DNA of 64,000 nucleotides from an uncultured Eremococcus sp. (GTDB lineage Bacteria; Bacillota; Bacilli; Lactobacillales; Aerococcaceae): assembly GCA_943914835.1 (NCBI GenBank), contig CALUDO010000005.1:25991-89990 (forward strand), read 5' to 3'. The notes below the pieces were generated by a model. That model was not told the origin of the DNA. It was given only the letters and a program-made list of their open reading frames with translations, and made no database searches. Within the stretch, counting starts at the first letter, position 1, and the number at the start of each line of letters is the position of its first letter. The position numbers and the translations under genes were made by a program. Shown here in pieces: positions 15,212-23,684 of the stretch.

Positions 15212-15270
15212 TGTTGCTCCTTTCCAACCAATTATTTGTCATGTTAGATAAATAAATCAATGACATACTA

Positions 15271-15819
15271 TCACTCCGTTATGATATATAGGGTTGTGCT
15301 GGACTTAGTAGATAGAGCGTTATATTGAGATTCTGTTCCAGTCCATGTTGTCACACTTGTACCGTCATCACCTTTAGGTCCTGTTGCTCCAGTAACCCCC
15401 CTTGCACCGGTAGCACCCCTTGGACCAGTTAATCCTCTATCACCTTTCTCACCTTTTAGTTCAGCTTTCTGTGTAGATGTCAGCGTGATAGGCTCTCCTT
15501 TTTTGAGGTACTCATCGTGAGTATGGTTTTTATCAGCCATACTTTCTGCAAAAAAATTTATCCGCTCCGAAAGACCCTCATCTAATGTAACCATGGAATT
15601 TGTTAAATAATCTCTTGTTACATATTCATCGTGAGTATGGTCTTTATCAGCTTTACTTTCGATTTTTTCAAGGAAATCGTTGTATCTTAAATCATTTGTT
15701 TTAGTGAAATCTTCATAAGTTGCTAAAGGAACGTAATTATTTAAATTGTTTTTTAGTTTGTCCACATACTCCTTATTAACAACATCTAAATCAACATCGA
15801 TATTCCCTAGTATTTTCAT
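15271..15819 (-). CDS. collagen-like tail fibre / tip protein
   Basis: 182 residues: an N-terminal helical region, two DHTHDEY motifs (His-Thr-His, probable metal-binding knots of trimeric fibres), a short Gly-X-Y stretch (GPRGATGARGVTGATGPKGD) and a C-terminal tip ending QYNALSTKSSTTLYIITE. The tip is nearly the same as the C-terminus of the larger fibre at 18088-19446, so the two genes share a duplicated distal domain. Its ATG overlaps the stop of the preceding gene (TAATG). Confidence 0.8.
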   Translation of the reverse strand: MKILGNIDVDLDVVNKEYVDKLKNNLNNYVPLATYEDFTKTNDLRYNDFLEKIESKADKDHTHDEYVTRDYLTNSMVTLDEGLSERINFFAESMADKNHTHDEYLKKGEPITLTSTQKAELKGEKGDRGLTGPRGATGARGVTGATGPKGDDGTSVTTWTGTESQYNALSTKSSTTLYIITE

Positions 15820-16592
15820 TAACCTACCACCGTTACCTTCAACGCTTTACTTTCGGCTGGCTTAGACGTCCGAATCAATACCGTGTTTTCATCAGTGATT
15901 TCAACATCAGTCAAGACAACTGAATATGGTGATTTAGTTTCTGCTACAGATACCACTACATCTTTAGAATTTAGATTATGGTTAACTGTGATTTCAGTAG
16001 CCACACCGTCACCAATTTCTTCACTATATTTACGAGCAACTGCTGACAACTCTTTCAATTCAGACTTATTGGCTTTGATAAGGTCTTCCAATTCTTTAAG
16101 GGTATCCCCCTCTGAACTTGCTAGGCCGATTAAGGCTTGAATTTTTTCATCTGTGTATTTTTTAGCACCGTCTAACGCATTGTCTGATTGACGTTTCCCT
16201 TCGCCTTTAGATTCTTTGCTTGCTAAGGCTTTGTTTAATCCTTCAATCTTATCTTGACCAATATTCCCAACTGCATCTTCTGCATTGATTGCTGCCAAAA
16301 TATCTGTACCAGACATAGATACATTGTCAATCATTTCAGTAAGACCGTTAATGTTATCTTTGTCTATTAATGCTTGACCTTTATTGATCGCATCAACTAT
16401 ATTTTCAGCCGATATATCTCCATTTAAAGTTTGCCAAGTCTGACCGTCATATACTTTGAATTTGCTGTCTTGTGTATTGAAATAAATTTGACCTACTTGT
16501 GGAGATTCTGGAGCAACGGCAAGGTTTTCAACAAGGGCATTGATGAGTTGATTGTGATTTAAATCTAGGTTTGTTAATAATTTGTGTGACAT
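15819..16592 (-). CDS. phage tail/baseplate fibre protein
   Basis: 257 residues starting MSHKLLTNLDLNHNQLINA, the usual N-terminus of receptor-binding or fibre proteins of Lactobacillales siphophages. A QVGQIYFNTQDSKFKVYDGQTWQ motif (about residues 36-58) is followed by a helical part and a C-terminal beta-rich region resembling other fibre tips. SD AAAGGAGAG precedes the ATG. It likely contributes to host adsorption. Confidence 0.8.
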   Translation of the reverse strand: MSHKLLTNLDLNHNQLINALVENLAVAPESPQVGQIYFNTQDSKFKVYDGQTWQTLNGDISAENIVDAINKGQALIDKDNINGLTEMIDNVSMSGTDILAAINAEDAVGNIGQDKIEGLNKALASKESKGEGKRQSDNALDGAKKYTDEKIQALIGLASSEGDTLKELEDLIKANKSELKELSAVARKYSEEIGDGVATEITVNHNLNSKDVVVSVAETKSPYSVVLTDVEITDENTVLIRTSKPAESKALKVTVVG

Positions 16593-16610
16593 ATTATATT
16601 CTCTCCTTTT

Positions 16611-17303
16611 TTAATTTAAGTAAGCGACACCAGAAAACGGAGCGGAAAACTTAACGACTATCTTGCTAATGCTTATGTAGTGAACACTGCCAACGACTAG
16701 ATTGCCAGAAGTATCAACAATAGTGACGGACGGGTATTTATTTAATGAATGATTAATCTCCCAAGTATCGCTGGCAACTTGCTGTGTATGAATAAAACTT
16801 TTACTTGAAATCTCGATGCCGTCTTTCAAGTCAGATTCTTTGATATATTCTTCTAACTCCGCCCGTTCGGCATAGTCCCCTTTAGGTTGGTATAATTCAT
16901 CTGCCTTATCCTTGGTGAACGCTGTCTCAATGTCAGCTAGGATACTCTTAATATATCCTTTGACCATATCCAAAGAATTAGTCTCAATAGAATCAACAAC
17001 CGCCCCTAGTGATGAGGCGGTCATGTTTAAGTAAATGGTATTGTCGTCTGGATAGATATACTCGTCATTGACAACAATTTCCACAATATAGCGACCTACT
17101 GGGAGGACGGTATCAATAGTAAAATCAACGACATTACCGTCTTGAACAGTTGTATCGGTTGTATACACCACTGCATTTTGACGGGTCTTTAGAACGGCTT
17201 TAGCGGATAGACCGGAAAGGTTGGTGTCGGTTAAGCAAATATAAGATAGCGTTGACTTGTCGCCTTGCTTGAGGTTGTTGGTGTTTGTTTCTGTTATTAG
17301 CAT
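16611..17303 (-). CDS. BppU-type upper baseplate protein
   Basis: 230 residues. The N-terminal immunoglobulin-like region (LKQGDKSTLSYICLTDTNLS... VLPVGRYIVEIVVNDEYIYP) matches the BppU_N type found in phage baseplate proteins, followed by a coiled-coil linker (about 110-150) and a beta domain. It parallels residues 15-120 of the protein encoded at 18088-19446. It probably links the baseplate core to the receptor-binding proteins. Confidence 0.75.
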   Translation of the reverse strand: MLITETNTNNLKQGDKSTLSYICLTDTNLSGLSAKAVLKTRQNAVVYTTDTTVQDGNVVDFTIDTVLPVGRYIVEIVVNDEYIYPDDNTIYLNMTASSLGAVVDSIETNSLDMVKGYIKSILADIETAFTKDKADELYQPKGDYAERAELEEYIKESDLKDGIEISSKSFIHTQQVASDTWEINHSLNKYPSVTIVDTSGNLVVGSVHYISISKIVVKFSAPFSGVAYLN

Positions 17304-17318
17304 GTATCAGCCTCCTTT

Positions 17319-18083
17319 CTATCCATAGTAAATAGTTGCGGTTGTACCACCATTTATTTCTTTACCACCAGTGACAGAACCTACTGTACTTTTTAGAACA
17401 ATAACGTTTCTACCAAGACTTTCTATATCAGCTTTGTCTATAGTCCATTTTGAACCTATCACGATACGTTTCACACTACTTAAGTTTATTTCCTCTGATA
17501 GTCTATTAATATCAATATATGAAGTGTAGTCAGGAACAGTATACGGTACTTTTGTAGAGATACTCTTCTCAACTGGTGGGTCAGTCGGTTGAGCTTGTGT
17601 TGAACCGTCATTGAGTTTCAAGTGTATTTGATGACCTATATGTTCACCTTTTAGTATATGGTCAACATAGAATCGTTGGCTATCTCCATTAGTAAATTCA
17701 AGAGTAATGAATCCTCTGAACTTTTCGACATTCCAGAAATAAATAGAGTCAGCGTTCTCTAGGGGTTCTGATATTTCAAGTGAATCAAACTCAACTTTAT
17801 CTCCTCTCAAATTTCCGTCAACAAGTACACTTCTATAACCTATCCTTCCCTCTTTAATAGGGGTAATTGTCGTTCCTTCCAGCAGGTTCTCCCCACGATT
17901 AGTAAACACCTCAACCTCTGATGGGTTAAAAACTTCACCACTTGTTAATGGAGATACTTTTATAAATTTAAGTAATCTCTTCTTCTCTTCCTCAAATACC
18001 AACCGACTACCTACATACACTTTCTTAGCTCGCTTAGAGCCAAGGGCTATTTTATTTGCTAATTTAAAATTTATCAGTGGCAT
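17319..18083 (-). CDS. baseplate/tail protein, unknown
   Basis: 254 residues starting MPLINFKLANKIALGSKRAKK. It is beta-rich, without signal or membrane segment, and has a central region possibly binding carbohydrate (residues about 40-160) and a C-terminal half with SVKRIVIGSKWTIDKADIES, reminiscent of leucine-rich or surface-decorating modules in phage tails. It sits within the fibre gene block, 4 bp after the stop of the collagen-like fibre gene. I do not recognise the exact family. Confidence 0.65.
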   Translation of the reverse strand: MPLINFKLANKIALGSKRAKKVYVGSRLVFEEEKKRLLKFIKVSPLTSGEVFNPSEVEVFTNRGENLLEGTTITPIKEGRIGYRSVLVDGNLRGDKVEFDSLEISEPLENADSIYFWNVEKFRGFITLEFTNGDSQRFYVDHILKGEHIGHQIHLKLNDGSTQAQPTDPPVEKSISTKVPYTVPDYTSYIDINRLSEEINLSSVKRIVIGSKWTIDKADIESLGRNVIVLKSTVGSVTGGKEINGGTTATIYYG

Positions 18084-18087
18084 ACTA

Positions 18088-19446
18088 TCACTCCGTTATT
18101 ATGTACAAGGTTGTACTAGATTTAGTAGATAGATCATTATATTGAGATTCAGACCCAATCCATGTTGTAATGCTCGTACCGTCTGCACCTTTATCTCCCC
18201 TATCACCTTTGAGTTCAGCCTTTTGACTAGAGGTCAATTGGATAGGGTCTCCTTTTTTCATGTATTCAGTATGAGTATGGTTTGTGCTTGCCTTGCTATT
18301 CAAGGTTGTCTGTAAGTTGGTAATATCAGAGATTGAGTGTTTGTGATCTAAGTCTGATTTTCCAGAAAGCATAAATACCAGTTCTGAAAATCCGCTTTTA
18401 GTCGCTTTATCATTTAAGGTTGTCTGTAAGTTGGTAATATCAGAGATTGAGTGTTTGTGGTCTTTAAAGGCAAGTGGTCGCTTATATTTTTCGCCTGGGT
18501 CTAATATTTTCCATTCACCATTAACAAAAAATATAAGTTCTCCATCTGGATTGACCCCAACAGCCTTCATATATTTTGTGTCAGCGGTTAAGTAATCACC
18601 TTTCGGTTGATAATACTTATCAGCGACTGTTTTAGTAAAGGTCTCTTTAGCAGGGTCTCCTTGCTCACCTTTTTCACCTTTCAAGGCTTTTAGTTGTTCA
18701 GGAGTAAAATCAGAATATTTAAACGGTTCACCTTTGTCTCCTTTAGGGCCCTTCAAGGATTCTACTTGACTATTAGATAGGCTTTCAAAGGTGACAACCC
18801 CGTCTTTTCCTGGGGGGCCTTGAATCCCTCTAGGTCCTTGTTCCCCTTGGTCTCCCTTAGGTCCAGTTTGACCAATTGGCCCTTGGGGTCCTGTCGGTCC
18901 AGTTGCCCCTCTAGGTCCTGTTGCTCCTCTATCCCCTTTGTTAACCGTTACCGTCGTACCGTCAGAAAATTCAATCACACTATTGCCTTGGCTATCTTTA
19001 GATTGACCTTTGATTGTGATAGATTCTCCAGATTCTCCCTTAGCCCCCTGTTTAACAATCTTAGAAACATCCGCTATTAATTCTTTCTTACCGTAAGCCT
19101 CAATAATATGTTCTTCTGCATATTCAACGGACGGGTGGACTGTGACAATAAAGCTATAATAGGCACTTGGGAATTTGTGTTTGCTACCGACTATAATTTC
19201 TAGGTCGTATTGACCGGCCGGTAAATTATCCTTGATACTAAAAGAAACGGCCCCGTCTTTATCGACAGTGACCGATTCTTCAAAGTATTTCAATTCGTCT
19301 TTAACAAGGTAGACTTTACCCGATAGACCGCCGGTTTCTACCCCAATAAGTTTAACCGTTAATTCAGTCGTATCTCCTTGTCGGATACTAATCGCTCTCG
19401 GGTCTAACCCCTTCTGATTCTCTACTCTCAATATTTCCTCTGTCAT
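18088..19446 (-). CDS. tail fibre with BppU N-terminus, collagen-like shaft and duplicated tip
   Basis: 452 residues. N-terminal BppU_N-type domain (about 1-115), then a long Gly-X-Y shaft (about 160-245, e.g. GPTGPQGPIGQTGPKGDQG), repeated HKHSISDITNLQTTL units with His-X-His motifs (two copies, about residues 320-390), a second short Gly-X-Y piece and the C-terminal tip ending QYNDLSTKSSTTLYIITE. The tip matches the smaller fibre at 15271-15819. It is very probably a receptor-contacting trimeric fibre. Confidence 0.82.
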   Translation of the reverse strand: MTEEILRVENQKGLDPRAISIRQGDTTELTVKLIGVETGGLSGKVYLVKDELKYFEESVTVDKDGAVSFSIKDNLPAGQYDLEIIVGSKHKFPSAYYSFIVTVHPSVEYAEEHIIEAYGKKELIADVSKIVKQGAKGESGESITIKGQSKDSQGNSVIEFSDGTTVTVNKGDRGATGPRGATGPTGPQGPIGQTGPKGDQGEQGPRGIQGPPGKDGVVTFESLSNSQVESLKGPKGDKGEPFKYSDFTPEQLKALKGEKGEQGDPAKETFTKTVADKYYQPKGDYLTADTKYMKAVGVNPDGELIFFVNGEWKILDPGEKYKRPLAFKDHKHSISDITNLQTTLNDKATKSGFSELVFMLSGKSDLDHKHSISDITNLQTTLNSKASTNHTHTEYMKKGDPIQLTSSQKAELKGDRGDKGADGTSITTWIGSESQYNDLSTKSSTTLYIITE

Positions 19447-19576
19447 CTTGTACCCCCTTCAATTGTTCGTTTACTAGAAGTTGATAATTTAATTGATTCC
19501 TTAGCTTAATATTTTCTTGCGACAATTCATTGATCGTCACTAGATAAGCATTCTCTATTAGTTTCTGTTCTTCCAT
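19388..19576 (-). CDS. small coiled-coil phage protein
   Basis: 62 residues, mainly helical (INELSQENIKLRNQLNYQLL). SD TAGGAG lies 6 nt before the ATG. Its 3' end overlaps the BppU-type fibre gene by 59 bp in another frame. Small ORFs like this, often annotated XkdX-like or hypothetical, are common between Tal and fibre genes. Function unknown. Confidence 0.6.
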   Translation of the reverse strand: MEEQKLIENAYLVTINELSQENIKLRNQLNYQLLVNEQLKGVQDDRGNIESRESEGVRPESD

Positions 19577-19584
19577 ATAATCTC

Positions 19585-22500
19585 CTAAACTTTATAAATG
19601 TCGCCCTCGTTTATCCAAGCGATAATCGTACCGTTTAATGAAATCCTATGTGTTCCCGGTCTTCCAGGTTCAATGTTACTTACAACATATGTCTTAGATT
19701 CATAACCCGGAGCAATACCCACTCGAACATAATCTGAATTGTAATAAGTTGTAACTCCTCGACGAATCCGAACCAAGTCACCGACTTTAATCTTAGTAGC
19801 GGTCTTGGTTGTAACGTTCTGTTTACCACCTTTAGACTTGGTATCCTTGTAATAAGACGTACCCCAACCGCTTGGCTCGTATCCTTTAGCATTCCAACCG
19901 CCACCACCGGAGGCTTTGGACAAGCTATCTACCGAGTTTTTAAGGGCGACAAGGTCACGATAGATACTAGTAATTGAAATCCAACCCTCACTCGATGAGG
20001 AAACCCATGTATCTTTACTACTGTCAATGACGACACCGCCACCAGAATACACATCACGGAATCCACTACCGTCAATATATTGAGCCTCGGATACATTCTC
20101 CACCTTACGAGGTGTTCCTAAGATTCTAACATCAATCCTACCAATGTTACCTTCAACTTTTTCTTCAACCTCAAAATCATAATAACCATAGATACCCTCA
20201 GTAATGTTCTTAACCGTAAACCTTAAACCGCCTACCTCTACGAACTTGGCTTGCTTAACACGGTAAGATGGTATTTTTTTATTGTAGAGGTCGACTGAGA
20301 TAATATTACCCCGACCCGGCTCGACCCCTGTCTCACCTTCAAAGATGACATCATCTATAGTAGTAACCGAGGTACTGGCTTGTTCTGATTCAATCCGTGA
20401 CTGATTAATCTCAAATCCATAGTTAGTGTCGCCGGCATAGAACGGAGAGTGCAACCGTAACCGACCGTCTCCCCCAAGGGACAAGGCTCGATTAAATCGC
20501 TTATCATCCATAGAATAGTAAGCGAGGGATAAGTAAGAATCTGGTTGAGTAGTGATAGACATTGACTTCAAACCTTGATAATAACCTGTACTGTCATTTG
20601 CATTTAATGAGTGAATTGACCCGATATGTATGCCCTCTCGCCATATTTCTAACCCGTTCTCAATGAAGTTAGTGGAGTAAGTCCCGTCACTTCGCAAAAC
20701 TTGCATCCCTTTAGGGTCAATCTTAACCCTTGAATTACGACCGTTAAAAAGTGCTTGAATGAAATCTGCCTTATTACCAGATATGTAATTTACATCCAAG
20801 TTATTAGCGATCACATTTGAGAATTTACCAGTAAAGGCGGAAACATCATTGGAGGACAGTTTTTCCACGACTAAATTACGAGCGAAGGCATTCGTCATAT
20901 AAGTGTCGCCGTCTAGTTTAATCAAGCTAGACTTTAATTTGATACCGCTCCGAGTGATATTTAAGGCGGAGGCGATTTCTTCACCTGTCATTTTCGTGGC
21001 TTGAATCTTATCTTTGACCGCTAAATAGATACTATCCCCAGAATTGGAGATAATACTCTCTACGTCCGGTTTAGACACTTTTAAATCTATCTGAGATTGA
21101 ATCTGCCTGAAAGTTGATTGTGTTTCACTATCCAAACGACCAATTCGAGTGCTCAAACCATTAGCCGTGGCAGTTATATCTGATAACCCGTCATTAAATT
21201 CAACCCTTAAAGCATCGGCGGTTTGAGATAGGTTTTGTTGCATACCGGTTTCAAGGTTTTTCATTTCCCTTGAAATGCCTCGAGCTGTGGTAGCTATCTC
21301 GGTTTTAACCGTTTCTGTATTGAACTGTTCCAAACGACCACTGATTGTTTTTTGAATGTTAGACCAGAATTTAGAGTTGCTAGGATTCTCAATGTCCTTT
21401 TTCATGGCCTCTAAAATATCTTTAGGAACATCCAAGTCAGCAATCTGTTGTTTGAAATTATCCATTTGATTTTGATTCTTACGGTCTAGCTTGTTTATTT
21501 CATCTTCTAAAGATTGAACAGACCCTTCTACCTGTTTAATCTGATTGTCAACAACATTCCAATTGACTGTCCGGATAACTTCTTCCCATATGGTCCCGTT
21601 CCACATTCTGAGGATATACTCTCCCTCGTTCTCCGGGTCTGGTTGGAACCAAGTGTCACCTATTCTAGGATTGTCAGGCTCGGTCTTAGAATAATAATTC
21701 ATGTTAAAACCGCCAGCACTTGTAACATAGTCAACTAAGTTATTGACCAGTTGGCCGCTTTGAGATTCTATTTCAGACCGAATAGAGGACATGGCTCTAG
21801 CTTGTCTCTTACCTGGAGATTCGTGGAGAATATCACCTAACCGTAACTCAATGGCTTGGTTAGTTAACCTATCCCATTTAATCTCAAATACCCTAACAGG
21901 GTAGTCAATATTTAGGTCATGACGGACTACTCGAACGGTATCCCCAATATTTGCATTCAAATAGACGGCTTTGGTTTTTAATTCAACCCGAGGCCTAGCA
22001 TATTGAGGTAGCACCTCATAAGTCCTTTGGATTAATTCGTTACGATCGTCCGTGTCAAAATCCACAAAGCCTATTTTAGGTTTCATCCCATTCGGAGTAA
22101 CCACACCAAATTGTTGAGTCGCCTCTTTCAATTCAATGTATTGCTGCCCCTTTGGCTTATCGATAGGGTCACCTTTAGCAGTAGACCATTCAATCTCACC
22201 GAAGTTTATCTTGCGACTATAACCCGCTTGAGTTTGAATCTTACCGTCTTTTTCATCTCCGGCCTTGGATACCTGTTCCCCACGGCCTCGACCGATTAAA
22301 GCAGTAAATATCTTGTCCTTTTGTGTTTCTTTAACGATTTCTAAAGCATTATGGCCGTAAGTCACTCGCTTATGAGTGGCTTGCCCAATCCGCTTTTTGA
22401 ATTCAATATAACGAGCTCCTATGCGATTATGATTAATTTCTACATGAAATTGCATCTCCACATTGAAGAACTCGCACATCTTTTTCAAACTCGTAAAGGC

Positions 22501-22923
22501 ATCTTGGTAGTAATAGAATTTTTGACCCGTTCCAACCTCTGGAGCATATTGAACCGACCATTGAGACCCCTCTAGAATCTTAGTTGCATGTTCTCGAACG
22601 CTACCCTCGGGGCGAATGTCATAGTTGGGAGTCTTCATTAATTCTTCAATACCCGACTGAACACATTCTAATGTGGTCAATTCGTCATGGTGTGAGTATC
22701 GAAGTAGAAAGTATAGGTCAAACTTCTGTTTGTTATCTATCGTTTGAATAGCTAAGTATTCTACTTGGGCTAGTAAATCATCATCTAAGCCCCTCGCCTC
22801 AACGAATAGCTTGTTTGAGATGTATCGTTCATCTGTTAGGGATTGCTCTTGCTCTACTTCCATAAGGGAATCAGAACTAAGAATCTTAATCAATTCTTCT
22901 TGATTGTTAAATAAGTAAATCAT
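19585..22923 (-). CDS. tail-associated lysin / tail endopeptidase-type protein (Tal)
   Basis: 1112 residues. The N-terminal 390 residues have the prophage-endopeptidase-tail (gp27-like baseplate hub) character. The centre (about 430-620) is an extended helical stretch, followed by beta-rich regions and a C-terminal SH3-like segment (VKVGDLVRIRRGVTTYYNSD). I use ATG 22923 (MIYLFNNQEELIK), which overlaps the Dit stop codon as ATGA; six extra upstream codons lack an SD. It forms the tail tip and may locally cut peptidoglycan at infection, although no catalytic motif is obvious. Confidence 0.82.
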   Translation of the reverse strand: MIYLFNNQEELIKILSSDSLMEVEQEQSLTDERYISNKLFVEARGLDDDLLAQVEYLAIQTIDNKQKFDLYFLLRYSHHDELTTLECVQSGIEELMKTPNYDIRPEGSVREHATKILEGSQWSVQYAPEVGTGQKFYYYQDAFTSLKKMCEFFNVEMQFHVEINHNRIGARYIEFKKRIGQATHKRVTYGHNALEIVKETQKDKIFTALIGRGRGEQVSKAGDEKDGKIQTQAGYSRKINFGEIEWSTAKGDPIDKPKGQQYIELKEATQQFGVVTPNGMKPKIGFVDFDTDDRNELIQRTYEVLPQYARPRVELKTKAVYLNANIGDTVRVVRHDLNIDYPVRVFEIKWDRLTNQAIELRLGDILHESPGKRQARAMSSIRSEIESQSGQLVNNLVDYVTSAGGFNMNYYSKTEPDNPRIGDTWFQPDPENEGEYILRMWNGTIWEEVIRTVNWNVVDNQIKQVEGSVQSLEDEINKLDRKNQNQMDNFKQQIADLDVPKDILEAMKKDIENPSNSKFWSNIQKTISGRLEQFNTETVKTEIATTARGISREMKNLETGMQQNLSQTADALRVEFNDGLSDITATANGLSTRIGRLDSETQSTFRQIQSQIDLKVSKPDVESIISNSGDSIYLAVKDKIQATKMTGEEIASALNITRSGIKLKSSLIKLDGDTYMTNAFARNLVVEKLSSNDVSAFTGKFSNVIANNLDVNYISGNKADFIQALFNGRNSRVKIDPKGMQVLRSDGTYSTNFIENGLEIWREGIHIGSIHSLNANDSTGYYQGLKSMSITTQPDSYLSLAYYSMDDKRFNRALSLGGDGRLRLHSPFYAGDTNYGFEINQSRIESEQASTSVTTIDDVIFEGETGVEPGRGNIISVDLYNKKIPSYRVKQAKFVEVGGLRFTVKNITEGIYGYYDFEVEEKVEGNIGRIDVRILGTPRKVENVSEAQYIDGSGFRDVYSGGGVVIDSSKDTWVSSSSEGWISITSIYRDLVALKNSVDSLSKASGGGGWNAKGYEPSGWGTSYYKDTKSKGGKQNVTTKTATKIKVGDLVRIRRGVTTYYNSDYVRVGIAPGYESKTYVVSNIEPGRPGTHRISLNGTIIAWINEGDIYKV

Positions 22924-23684
22924 AGACGGTATTCCCTCCAAACAAAGGAGACGGTCATTTCTTGGCTAGTAATCGCTTGACCAGACCGTAATTCAAAATT
23001 CTCTAGGTCGCTGCCTAGTTGAAGGGAATAGAGGATATTGTTTCCATTTTGAGTAATTGCTACTTCATCACCAAAGTCAATAACAATCGAATCTCCTTTA
23101 GCAAAGTTACCCTCTAACTGGATAGATTCTTGACCATTAGTGATTGTAATGGATTGAGTATCTCCTTTAACATCACCATATACTTTGACCAATTTTAACC
23201 AATTATCAGGTTCCACCACCCCGTTCGAAGTAACGGGCTCTTTGTATTTATAAGGGTCAGTACATACTAATTTAAAGGTGTCTACCAAACTCAAAGATTG
23301 TTCAGGATTAGAATTACCTTCAAGAAAATACGCTTGATAGTGATACTCTAACTCATCTCTGAATTGAATATCTAAAGGCCCTCGAAGTATCTTATTTAAC
23401 TCCCAGTACCGTTCTCGCATATCCCTAGATTGATTTACGGTTATTTTAAAAGTCACTTCTAGTATACGTTCTTCGTCTTGGCCATAGTGATACCATGACC
23501 CACTTCTTCGTGGAATGGTATCACGTTGAACCGACCGAGGGACTAACCCTCGACCGGAAACGTGTAATTGCTGATACCCAGGAATTACATCTGATAGATA
23601 TTTCCCGTTGATCATTAAATCATCAGAAACATGAAACGCTCGAGTAGGGATGCCAGATTCCCTTAAAGGCGTATAATCATACAT
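22920..23684 (-). CDS. distal tail protein (Dit)
   Basis: 254 residues with the siphovirus distal tail pattern: an N-terminal belt domain (VSDDLMINGKYLSDVIPGYQ, then RRSGSWYHYGQDEERILEVTF) and a C-terminal galectin-like beta domain. It lies between the tape measure and Tal genes and overlaps Tal by 4 bp. Dit forms the hexameric ring on which the baseplate assembles. Confidence 0.87.
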   Translation of the reverse strand: MYDYTPLRESGIPTRAFHVSDDLMINGKYLSDVIPGYQQLHVSGRGLVPRSVQRDTIPRRSGSWYHYGQDEERILEVTFKITVNQSRDMRERYWELNKILRGPLDIQFRDELEYHYQAYFLEGNSNPEQSLSLVDTFKLVCTDPYKYKEPVTSNGVVEPDNWLKLVKVYGDVKGDTQSITITNGQESIQLEGNFAKGDSIVIDFGDEVAITQNGNNILYSLQLGSDLENFELRSGQAITSQEMTVSFVWREYRL

